Source: Cristatella mucedo
Lineage: Eukaryota; Bryozoa; Phylactolaemata; Cristatellidae
Direction: 5' to 3'
DNA length: 64,000 nt
Assembly (NCBI GenBank): GCA_009760855.2
Contig: WPIO01000033.1
Location: 1,586,501-1,650,500 of the forward strand
Shown here: piece after piece, positions 28,201 to 40,200 of the stretch
Layout of the letters: the number at the start of each line of letters is the position of its first letter
Numbering within the stretch: the first letter of the stretch is position 1
Program-made: the position numbers and the translations under genes
The notes under the pieces: generated by a model
Database searches by the model: none
The model's input: the letters and a program-made list of their open reading frames with translations, nothing else
What the model was told of the DNA's origin: nothing

Positions 28201-31200
28201 GGCGCCCAGCTAATAGGATAATAATAATAATAATAATAATGCACTTGATAAAGCGCCCTAAGAGAACTCAATCCCTTTCTAGGCGCTTTACATATTCTGC
28301 AAAGGATGAGACGACAACCTTAAGGGTGCCCCAGAAGTGCCACCACTAGACAATGGGTTAGAATAACTGACTCTCACAGGATGATAGTCGCACACATTAT
28401 TTTTGGATCGGGCTACCAAGTCTTTCTGAACCGATCTCTAATCGTGTGAGCTTCATCTCAAGCCTCAAAATGCGCTATTCCATCAATGAAATGCAAACTA
28501 AAAATACCTTTTTTTATAGAAAATGTTGCTGTTGAAAAACCCACCAGGTTTTGCAAAGCTTTATCACCCAAGCATTATAGATTAGTGCCCATAAATACAG
28601 TAATAGCAAGATTTCTGACGACTCATCTTTCCAAACACGGTTTAGAGAACTCTGGATATTCCAAAGTCTATGGAAAATTTTTTCCAAGCTTGAAGTGAAG
28701 AATCGTATTTGTTCTGATTCTATTTTTTACTTTCTCTTTATTGCTCTTTGTTGGCAAAAATAATAGGAAATGTCATGGTAAAGAATGAGAAATCTTGAAT
28801 TGATTAACAGAAATATATAGAAAAGGTAGAACCAAGGTTATATTTATTATGGAGAAAGCCCCTACATATGGCAGGCATTGACCAAACAACAACACGGCAT
28901 GAAGCTAGTGTTCTTTGTGGAGGCACTGTTTCGGCAATCACCATGTTAGTCACCCAAAGGAAAAGGTGAACATTGGAGTAGAAAGGAGAGGACTTCGGCT
29001 GGCTACTTGATGAGACGAGTCCTCCAGTAGGCAATCTTGTATTGCCAACTGCTTGTGGTGGTGATAACCGGTAAGGCTATCTTCTGCCGATATATAAATA
29101 AGGCTGCTGAAGCAGCCAACCTTCAATTTTGAACAGGCAAGAATGACGCGTGCCGCATAAACAGAGTCTTGTATTCTGACATTAAAAGGTCACCCGAAAG
29201 ATAAGATCGAGCATACATGAGACAGTGTAATTAGGTGACTGGTGTTAGGTTACTTGACTAATTTGCATCGGCCAATTACTGATCAAGCCAAGGCTGAGGA
29301 AAAAACTGTAGCCGACGAGTTAACATCCTACAGAGGTTCTAACTTCGCTCGCACTGCCTAATCACACCGGGCGGAGTGTAGCCAATGTTGGTGCCCCTTG
29401 ACAATGGTGCCAAATGTGGCGAAGCCTTCGTCCAATTGTGGGCAGTTAAATTCTTAGTGAATCGAAACGAATGGCTGAAGACCGGTAGTTTTACCTGACA
29501 GAGATGCAGCAGCAGGTTAGGCTGCTGTTCTAATGGTAGCTAACTCAATAGCTGCACGTGGTCAACTCCATTGTCTCCAAGCTCTTGCAAGCAGAGATGG
29601 GTAGTACTATTCTACCCCCTCGAGAAAGTGTGAACACTGCCATTAGCAAACTGATAGTCCAAGGAGCAGAGGACAGGTCTCGTGACCCCGGCTAATGCAC
29701 CCGTGACTCAAAAGCATGGCTTGGCAGAAGCTGGAGTCCCATTCTAGATATATATTTGTTGTTTGGAGCAAGAGTGTGCAGCTTCAAAGGTGCTAATTAT
29801 TAGCAGCAAGCGTCTCCCCTTTTACAGTGATGAAGATCCCTTACGAGATTGAAGTGACAGGTGGAGCCTTCTGGGAGAGCACCGAGTATCGGCTCAGTGC
29901 ACTCTTTAAGGATGCGTTTGAGCGCCAATCTGCAATCAGTGAAGGATACTTCAGACCACTTCGAGCGAGAGCGCATCGATTTCGAAAGTCCCCAAGCTCA
30001 GGCATTTGTGCCAAGGTATTTTGACCACTGATTTGCATAGAAATTGCACAGGCAGTCGCTCGGTATCGCCATAGTTAGGGCTGCTTCAAGAACTCGTATG
30101 CTGGTCGGGCGTCCTGATATCAGTTAACACACTTTGATAGAGAAAATGCAGCTGGGCATCTAGTCGATACAAACGATGGCCAACCAAGAAGAGTCACGAG
30201 TAACAGATTCGAATAACAATATAATGATAGTAATAATACACTTGATATGGCTCCCTCAGAGACCTCAGTTTCTTTCTAGGCACTTTACATTTGCTGCAAA
30301 GGGAAATAGCTTTATAGAATGCTCGTCTGGTGACCAATGAACTGAAACGTGTGCTTGCTAAATAATTCAGATTATGGCAAAGCTAGAGATTATTAGTGGC
30401 CCACACATTTGAATTATTAGGAACTGGACATTTCATAATTTATAGTTTTTTAAGTATAGCTGAACATCTGAAGTTATAGTTAGTGATTTTTACTATGAGC
30501 TTCGAACCAGTCAGGTGAACTCTTGACTGGTGAAATACACGTGTGCTCATCCATGACTGTCAAATAGATGCTGTTTTCATATTGGGGCCGAATCCAAGCG
30601 CACACTAATATTTTTCGCAATTTCAGGTATCATTATATCATATAATACAAGTAGGCAGACTTTTCGAAGCAAAAGGTCATTTCAGAACAGGACACCGGGA
30701 TTAAATACAAGGGCTACAGAAAATATATTGGCCAAGTCAGTTAGGCACATCTCCTGAGGCATGCCTTGGGAACATATTAGGTATAACTCTGAGGAAAATG
30801 TTATCCCAAGGTATCTTGGGGGTTCTCCCCCGCTGAAGACGGTAGTTTTTTCCCAATTTACCTTGTCTCCTAGCTCTTTCTGGTAGGTCCGTGTTTCTTT
30901 GGAGTGACAGTGCCTTGATTGCTCATATTGCACTCAATGTGAGAATTGATGTTCGTGGATGCGGAATTCCAATGGTTTCTGAGAACCATAAGGCTGGTTT
31001 GAGTCTCACCCGGCTCACTTTGATTGTATGCCCTTTGAAAATTACATGCGTTTTTATTTTAGTTAATACAAATTAAGCGCTTTGGGTATATGACCAGTCA
31101 CACGGAAGCGGTGTATTATGTCATAAAAGATGGTGCTGCAGTACGTGCTGTTGACAGTGTTCAACTTCTGGGTCCTTACGATGTCCAAGAGATTGCGGTG

Positions 31201-34200
31201 GCAATGGCTCAAGTCATCGATGACACTCACCGCATTGAAGGTAACTTGGCAAGGCTTTTCTAGTGCAGTACATACAATTTTCCCATCGGTTAGCATTTAG
31301 TATATTTGAATGTTATGCAATCCAAGTTTTAATGAGCTCTTGCTCACTATGAGGTAAGTTCGTCCAATACTTAAGTTACAACCTTTAGCAAGTGGCACAA
31401 TGGTCTCTCATAAACCTCGCTTTTCTCTATTGGTATTGCTGTGAAACCAAAATGATCAGCCAGCCTGCAACTGAGTGGCGCCTTAAAACTTGCTAAAATG
31501 CTGCTCTAGTTTCAGCAACTCATGTCCCTAGCTCCTCACAGAACACTAAATCAGCCGTTTTTATTTCTAATTTAAGACTGTTGTCAATAATAGTAATAAC
31601 TCATTTGTATAGCACAATAAGAGAACCATATCTCTTTCCAGGTGCTTTAGAACTTGCTTTGAGAGAAGATGTAACCAAGACTTAATGACCAGCAAAGAAT
31701 GTTTGGTTAGACAAGCATGCAAAAGCACAGATAAATAAAGTCAGCAAGAGAATTCAATACAATAGAAAAGCCGAAATACACATGAACCTACATTTTAATA
31801 TAAAGACCACAGAAATAATGCTCATTTCATACTTCATGGTGGAATTTTGTGTATCAGGAGCAAGTTTAGGTGCTCTTTATTTTCAAACACCATTTGACCA
31901 AAAAACTCAACCTATTTGTAAATGAAATACTGGATACTAGTCGTAACTATTTAATGGATCCCATTTTTCTGCCTAGAGCTAGAGACATAAACCCCTTCAT
32001 AGCAGCCACATGTGTGACCACACATTCTGTGGTCATTCACTGTTTCATATTTTGAATTTCGCCTATCCACTTAGTTCTTCAACAGGGCCAACTGAGCTTG
32101 GTTTACAATCGACTGCAGTATGGTTTTATTTTGGCATTGCTAAGCATTTTCAAAAAATGTTACCAAGAAACATCCAACACAATTTTATGCAAGGTGAGGC
32201 ATAATATCTTTAATTTAACATGATAAATATTCGATATTAAGTTGATGCTGCCTTTCGATTTATGCCATTATGCCAACTTCAGGGAGTGAGCAGTTGAAAA
32301 GCTGCGCCTTGCCAATTTTGTGTCTGAGCAGTAAAGCTTAAGCAGCTTGCCACCTGGACATGGCTGCATTTAATGCCATTCTTGAAAAATATTGGCTCTC
32401 ACATGCTTTGTAAATGGGCTCAGCATGTGAACATTTTGCTCCTGTTTTGCATGTAACAGATAGCTAGCCTACGCTATTGCATATATTCTGGCTTTTACCA
32501 ACATTGTTAGTTCGGTACTCTTCGTACTTTGATTTGTGCTTTATTGCGACAAACAGTATTTTGTGAATTGACCGGAGAATTCAGCATTCTTTTTAAAGTG
32601 AACACCCATGCCTTTTTAAAGTGAACTGAAGGACTTGATAGGAATGACCTCCAATTACAGCTGTCAAACTTGCTCGAAAGTATCATTAGGTCTTTTCCAC
32701 CGATGCTAATCAAAATTAGACAGAAACCTACAATAATGGCAGCACTCACGTTTTCAGTGCTGACTACTGCTAGTTTTTTTGTTACCGATTTCTGCGTTGC
32801 AAGATTTACTGTTGCCAAGTGACTGGAGCTCCGAAATCATATCTAAACTGCATCTATCCTTAATCGCAACAATGCCAGGCGGGGCCGAAGGAATATAATG
32901 CTGCTCGTAAGTTAGGTGAAATGATATTGTAAAGTAAAGGGTACCTGATCAAATAGCCTCATTTATGTAGCGGAAGAAGAGCCTAACTGGCTATCAGCCC
33001 GCTTGCAGTTATCAATAAAGGATTGCCTACTGCCAGACTTAAATTCACGACCTGGGTTGTGAAGATCGAGCACCTCATCCATGGGCTAAGACCCAGGAGC
33101 AAATGCATCTAAGGACACCGATATGGCCAGCCAAAATATTTTCATAAAACTCTTGTGCATCTGAGTCACTTTTCGAAGTCACTTAGACCTTTTCAAGTGA
33201 TGTTCGTTGATGGTGCTACACAGTGATGTACTACTGTTATTGTAGGCGTTGCGATCTACCTAAAACATAGTGCATTCTCGAGATTGTTGTTGAGCACAGG
33301 GCTGCCATTCAACTTGCTAATGGTTTATGATCAAACTTTTAATTGACATTTCAGCCTCATTTCTGCTCTAGAAGTGATGGTAGTCGCCGACTTCTTGTTG
33401 TAAAAAGAGCACCTGATTTAATAGCGCCATAGCAGCAGAGAAACCATAGCAGTTTTCACCTGCTTGCAACATGTAGTCAAGGAATGCCTGCTGCAGCTAG
33501 TCAAGAAATTCCTGCTGCAAGACTCGAACCCGTGCTGTGAAGAAAGAGCAACTTAACGCTAGGTTAACGCTAGCTCCAGCAATAATGCATCAGGGGCCTG
33601 AAACTTCATGCGAAGGGGCTGCTGTTGTTTTGGCAACCGTGCAGGGTGTTCTTTAACTATGCAACCCGTGGGCTTGAGAGGCTGCTCGAATTTTATGGGT
33701 AGCTTCAGCGGGTTTGTTATAAGGCTCTTTCCAGTTCTGTTCTGCTAAGCACCGTCTCTCAGTCTAGTCGTGAGTTCACAAAAGATACGAGCCTACAACA
33801 AAAAGCAAATGATTTTTCTTCCTAGTCTATGGGCAGATTCACGTCCGGCAGATTGGCCTAGAGAGTAGTGGCAAGGATTTCTTGCTGGCCTTCATGGAGA
33901 ACTACGTGGAACGACGATCGGATGGCAATGCAAGCTTTACAGGACTGTGGGCTTACATCACCCCGTGCGACAGCATTGCTGACGGATCGCCGGCTGTCAC
34001 CGTTCGCCTCTTTAGTCCCAAGTCGAGTTTAGTCGACCTAGAACTGTCGGTAGCGCGTGGCGGCATGGCCAAGGTTGCCTTGCCGTGGGGCATGATGCTT
34101 CGCAGCACCGAGCGAGGTCAGCACAAAACCATCCGCATCGTGGCCAGCCAGCCAGTCACTGTGTATGCCTCCAACGGAGACTACTTGACGCGAGACGCCT

Positions 34201-37200
34201 ACCTTTTGCTGCCAGTGGATAGCTTGGGTAGTGTCTACTATACTGTCTCCTACTGGCCTAGCACGCTGGAGACCCAGTTCGCCGTCGTGGTGGCCGAGGA
34301 AGCGACTGTGCTGTCCATGACGTTGCCCACGTCGGTGTCTCCAGCTGCTGCAGGTGCCCTCCTGGTTGCCTTGCGGGCGGCCTGGACGTCGGTCGGTCGC
34401 CTGGAGCTGACTCTTCGCCCATACGAGAGCGTGCAGGTCCAGCTAGCCCAGGACCTGAGCGGAACGCTGCTTCGTGCCAGCAGGAGGATCGCCGTGTTCA
34501 GCGGCAACGTGTGCTCGGGCATTGGGGGACGGTCTCGAGATCACCTCGCCGAGCAGCTGCTGCCGACCGGCTCGCTGGGTACCAGCTTTGTCCTGACCCC
34601 GACGCCACACGACCGGTCGGGCTTCGTCGACGGCCCAGCCACGGCCGACGTGATCAAAGTGGTAGCCACAGAGAACGACACGGTCGTGCACTTTCCTGAA
34701 AGCGACAGCTCCGTCTGGTTGGCCGTCGCTGGCGACATGGTGCAGCTCGGCCAGCCAACGATGACTCCTGAGGCCGGCGGCATGGGGGCCAGTATCAGCT
34801 TCGGACCCGGCGGTTCGGGCACGTTCTTTTTCTCCAGCAAGCCCGTGCTGGTCGTCCAGTTCTCACCCAGCCAGCAGCCGCCACCGACTGGGCGGCCTCG
34901 ATCGGACCCCTCGATGATCATGCTGCTGCCGCTGGACTCTTACGGCAACAACTACCGCTTCATCGTTCCAGTAGTCGAAGCCGACGGTGGCAGTGGTGGT
35001 GGAGACGACGGTGGCAGCAGCAGCAGTCGTCGAGCGGAGTACTTTCATGCCCTGCTGATTGCCATCGATGACCTCGACTATCATGGCCTGCGTCTGAACG
35101 GTGCTGCCCTTCCCGAGACGCTCGAGTGGGTGCCGGTGAAGTCGACCGCTCCGCGCCTCGTTACGGCGGCCTTCATGCTCGAACCGGGCGCCTACACGCT
35201 GTCGCACGACAACGGCCTGCTGACGTTTCTTGCCGCCGTGTACGGCGCAAGTGACCGCGAAAGCTATGGTTACGTGGCCGGCTCGTGCAGAGAGCATAGG
35301 CGGGCTCGCCAGTCAAGCATTGCGCCAACGGTCACCCGGCTGCCCGGAACGACAGGCCGAGACGTCAGCGGCCGAGCTCGGCCGAGCGGCAGCGGCGGTG
35401 TACATGAGGACGAGTCCACCTCCCCCAGCACCGGCTCGACAGCGGGCAGGCAGCCGGACGACCGGACTTCGACAACCCCATCAGCGATTGCCACGACGAC
35501 ACCCACACACTCGCAAGGGACAACGATGCACTCACAGTGGCCCACAGCTGCCACACCTCATCGGCCTTCGATCGCGACCTCGCTGGGCGAGGCTCGCCAG
35601 TCGAGCCTTCCTCATACAGCCCCAGACTGCTTCGGCTCCTCGTGTCACGCCAGGTATGGGTGGTTCGGGGACTTGCTCATGCAGCAGAGAAGTGTTGCTG
35701 CTGCTATGCGCTGCGCCGCCGCCTCGACGACCGGAAAATGCTGCCTCAACCATCGCTGCGTTCGCGCGGCTGTTTTGGATTCCAGTGAGTCGTTGGGCTC
35801 TCCTACCAAGGCTAGCAGCACTCGCTCCGCACGGACAACGACGACACTGACTACCAAGAGCTCCGACACCAGCACTGTCACGGCACCATCCGGTGGATCC
35901 AGTGGAAGCAGCATGAGGCCAACCAGCTTCTCTGTCCCTAGAACAGCTGTGACTTCGGCAGCCATGCAGCTGCGAAGCACAGCACTCGGGACCTCACTGG
36001 TGCATGCGATCGGCAGCAGCAAGGCACAGGACAGTCCATTTCCAACCACGATGCCACATTTGACTCAGGCTATGAAGCCGTTAGCACCAGTCACTCTGCA
36101 GGTGCTTGCCACCAGCTTCACGTCAGATAAGCCGCAAGCTGCTGCACAGGCAAGCCGGAACGAATCGGTCTCACTCGATATGCAGGCTTCGCTGATTAGG
36201 ACCACCTCAGCGATAGCAGCAGACTTGTCTGGTGGCTACGTATCAGCATACACAACAGTCGGTTCAGGAGCACGACTAGCCCCATCCAGTCTGCAAGGCT
36301 ATAGCAGGTGATCGCAATTTAACTACTGCTCTCCTATTGCAGCATCATGCAGCCTATTCCGAAAGAGATGCACAGAAACGGGAGCGCCAAATCCGTATAA
36401 GAATTATATAATCTTGGCAAACCGTTTGCTCTGCTTTCTAGCTCGTCATCAGCCAGCGCCCCAGTCAGAGTCACCGACCAGGGACTGACACAACAGGCGA
36501 TTGCCTCCACTCGTCTAGTGCCAGAAGCCACCCACCCATCTCTCAGCAAGGACAATAGCACAGTGCCATACTGGCTGAAAATTAGTAAGTGTATTTTTGA
36601 ATATTCTTTCTCGGTGAAGCTGGAGTTTGCATTATTCTGCCTGCCGGCTATGACTTCAAGAGAGCGCAGGCAACTTTCTGTTGCCAGGCGTCAGCAGTGA
36701 TTCGGTGCTGCCACTCTCGGATGCCAGGGAGTATCGAGTTGAGCAAATTCTAATGAATCTTTATGCAAGCATGCTGCTTCAAGAGCCAAGTGCTGAGAGC
36801 CTAGACCAGTTCACGCAGCAACCTTTACCTGATCTTACAATTGCTGGTCTTGTACTACCTCGGCCTGTGAAAATGCAGTCTTTTCCACGAAGCTCACGTC
36901 GAAGCAGAAGATACGCCACATACGATTCCTATAGCACGCAGGTAAGTCTCCCGAAAATTTTCGACAGCGCAATCTCTCTGTTACCGGCAGGAGGTATTTA
37001 CTTCCACAATCTCTGTTTTTTCTATAAAAAATGATCTTTTTCAAGTTCTGGTAGCTTCGAGTTGCTTGCAAGGAGGGCATTAAAATGACTAGCACTTATA
37101 AACAATTCGTATTTTTTGCCACGTCTACATATCTATCTTTTGTTTTATTAGATTCTACATATTTTTTGGTTTTTTATGGTTTCTGTTCTTTTGTCGATAG

Positions 37201-40200
37201 TGAGCAAGTCTGATCGTTTGTGGGCATTTATAGAAATTTGGCCACTTTGTAACACCACTTTGCAATGGCAAGTAATAAACCTCCCACACCTAATGCTTGA
37301 AGGTATACACGTAGGTTCTTTAAGTCAGTCTTGTAGGCTTGATACAGAGCTTGCGTACCTAGCTTGCTTTAGTGAAGGATTCCAGAGCATTGCTGCGCGA
37401 TTGGTGAACGATCTTTCTTTCATAGTCTTCAGGTGACTGAGTGAACGGGATAGTCAGTTCTACCACGTGGGCCTGCAATTCCGAGCAGCAAACCCGTAAC
37501 AGAGAGTTTTTTGTGTCAGGGAGATTAACATTTGCCTTGACAGGAGGACATCGGAAGTGGGAGATCAGCCAAAACAGTTTCTTATCCTGATAGCTTAGCA
37601 TAAAGAAAATTGACTCTCCTTCAAAATGCCAATTTATGCAAACGAATTTTTATGACTGAATCCCGATGGTCACATAGCTGTAGTACCTTAACCTAACTGT
37701 GCTGTAGATAAATAGATATGCAAATAATAATAATAACTATTATTTAAACTCAATGCTTGCAATATTCCAAATACATTTTTTAACCACAAGCTCAGGCTGC
37801 AAATACTGAGAGCCAAACGAGCGGTTTCACTGCTTAATGGGAAGACGACTGCTCTTCTGATTGCACTTCGGTGGCTGCTAGATCAACCGAAAGACACACT
37901 GCTGAAAGCTATATCCTCAGCCGACTTTGTACGACCAGAACCGATAGGCTACATTTATTTAGCAAGATCTAGAGCTTGCTTTACAAGCTAAATGTTTTGG
38001 TGAATCGATAAGCAATTAAAATGGATGCTGTCCTCTCTCAAAAAGCCGATTTGCAACTGAGTTGCTTTTGAGGTGCCTCTCAGAATGCCCCTAGGTCACT
38101 TAAAAGCACTGCAGTGGTGTATGCATGTATCTTCCGCTGTTACTCCACGAAGCCACAAAGACTGTGTGGATGTTACGCAGGAGAGTTTTGCAAAGCACAC
38201 TCACAGCCTAAGCAGCTTTCGGTTTGCATTCGGTAGCCAACAGACTCCATCTGAGGCATCAAAGAGGAATTGGGAAGGATAGCAGAGTCAGGAGAGCAGT
38301 TGAGGTAGTGAATAGCATGGAAGTAGCAGCTCAGGACCACTAGAAGGCTTGAGCCATAGTCGGCAGCAGGAGAGTATTCGTCGTTGCGCCATAATCGTGG
38401 AAGGAAGTTCCATAGTCTGGGACCTGCATAGCTAAAACTTTTGTTCCCAACGGTCTTTAAGCGCTAAGAGTGGAACAGCTAGCTTATTGTCCATACAGGA
38501 CCTGAGGGCGCGAGGAGGTTGAAACTGATGCAGCAGTTCAGCTAGGTACGAAAGAGCCAAGCCGTGGCGGGCCTTGTGGGTCAGCTAAAGAACTTTGCTC
38601 TGTATCCGTTCATCAACCGGCAGGCATCCTAGCTCTTTTAGCAAAGGAGACACGTGGTCAAGCCTCAAGGACTTGAGAACTAGCCTTGCAGCCATGCCAT
38701 ATTCATAGCCATTTGCAGTGGCCTAGTTGCCTTTTTTGGTTTCCAAGCCAGAAGGCAATTACAATAATCAAGCCGAGACATAACAAAGGAGCTAGTTAAA
38801 CTTTTTGCAAGCCGTCATGGAAGACAGCACCTTATCTTAGATATGGATCAAACTGATGGCTAGCTGTAGAAGCAGTCTTCTGACCAAAGCTTTTAAAATT
38901 TAGTCAGTTTTCGAAGACAACACTTAAATTCCAGTACGTGGTGATGCTCGCACAACAGCATCACCTATTAGAAGAACAAGGCCTTCTAATCTCGTCGTAC
39001 ACTTAGAGTATCCTTTGAGTAGCAGCTTAGTTTTATCGTCGTTTAGTTTCAAGACATTTTCCGACGCCCAGGATCGAATGTCGACATGGCAAGCATTCAG
39101 TTTATTAATTGCTGCAGCAGACTCCGATGGTTTAAATGACAAATACAACATGGTATCGTCAGCATAAAAGTGGTATCCTATTCCACGGGCCTCGACCACT
39201 TTTCCCAGATGTTAATAGTAAACGGAGATCAGCAGCGGATCGAGAACAAACCCTTGAGGGACTCCACACGTGACTGGTCTGGTGGATGAGAGCTGACCCA
39301 CACACGACATGGTTTTTAAGAAAATGGCACTTTCACCCAGAGGGGCTCTGCAGCACCCTAAAAATGGCATGCTGAATTTGTGAGAGGGCATGAAGCTGTG
39401 CACAGGAGTTACACCGCCCGGAAACCTCTTATGGCTTCATTTAAGTTGAAATTAGGAGCCCCATTTCGAGAGATATGAGGTACAATGGCAGGGGCTTGCT
39501 TAATCTATCTAAAAATTGAAGTAGCAGCTCCACTTGGATTAAATCAGCTGGGCATCCCTCTAAGCATACTCGCCATATGCATACCTCTCAAGATGCACAA
39601 AAACCTATCAAATCGTCTGGTTTTTCAGGGCTTAATGCATGACCTCTGAGACTTACAAGTGTACGTTTTTCTAATTTATGCTTACAGGAAGATTTTGCAT
39701 ATTTCTTGTCAATCAAGACACACAATTGAATCTTACCAATATAAAAATACTTATCTTGCATCCATCTTGAGAATGTAATGAATTTAAGAACTTATTTTGC
39801 ACGTGAAAGCTTTCTTTTATTATTTTACGAAGTTCTAAGAATAACAGGTAAGTGAATTTAGCTCTCGAGATACAGTAGATCTGATAGGTAGGCTGCAGCC
39901 AAAGAATAAATGGATCTGAAAGTGAGTGAAAAAACCTTGAAATCGATGCGCTGCTTGACTGGGAGCCAGTGCAGGTCGGCGAGAAGGGGTGAGATGATGC
40001 AACTGCGATGCTCCCGACAGACAAGCCTATCTGCAGAGATTTGCACCAGCTGTAAGTGCCTGGGTGCATTGCCCGGTAGGCTGGAAAGGAGTGATTTATA
40101 GAGGTCAAGATGGGATGTCACAAATGCATGGACCAATTTAGATGTGGTATCCTTGTCTAAACACGCCCAAATTTTAGCAATGTTATGTAGCTGGAAGTAG

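Noticed and set aside
34250-36049. Several long antisense and off-frame frames over the IgGFc exon
   Set aside because: High GC removes stop codons in all frames; only the + frame shows a domain and joins neighbouring exons in phase.
36309-36311. TGA after exon 18 as the gene's stop codon
   Set aside because: A GT donor at 36308 in phase 2 joins exon 19, which continues the Ser/Thr-rich stalk; further exons lead to a TM helix.
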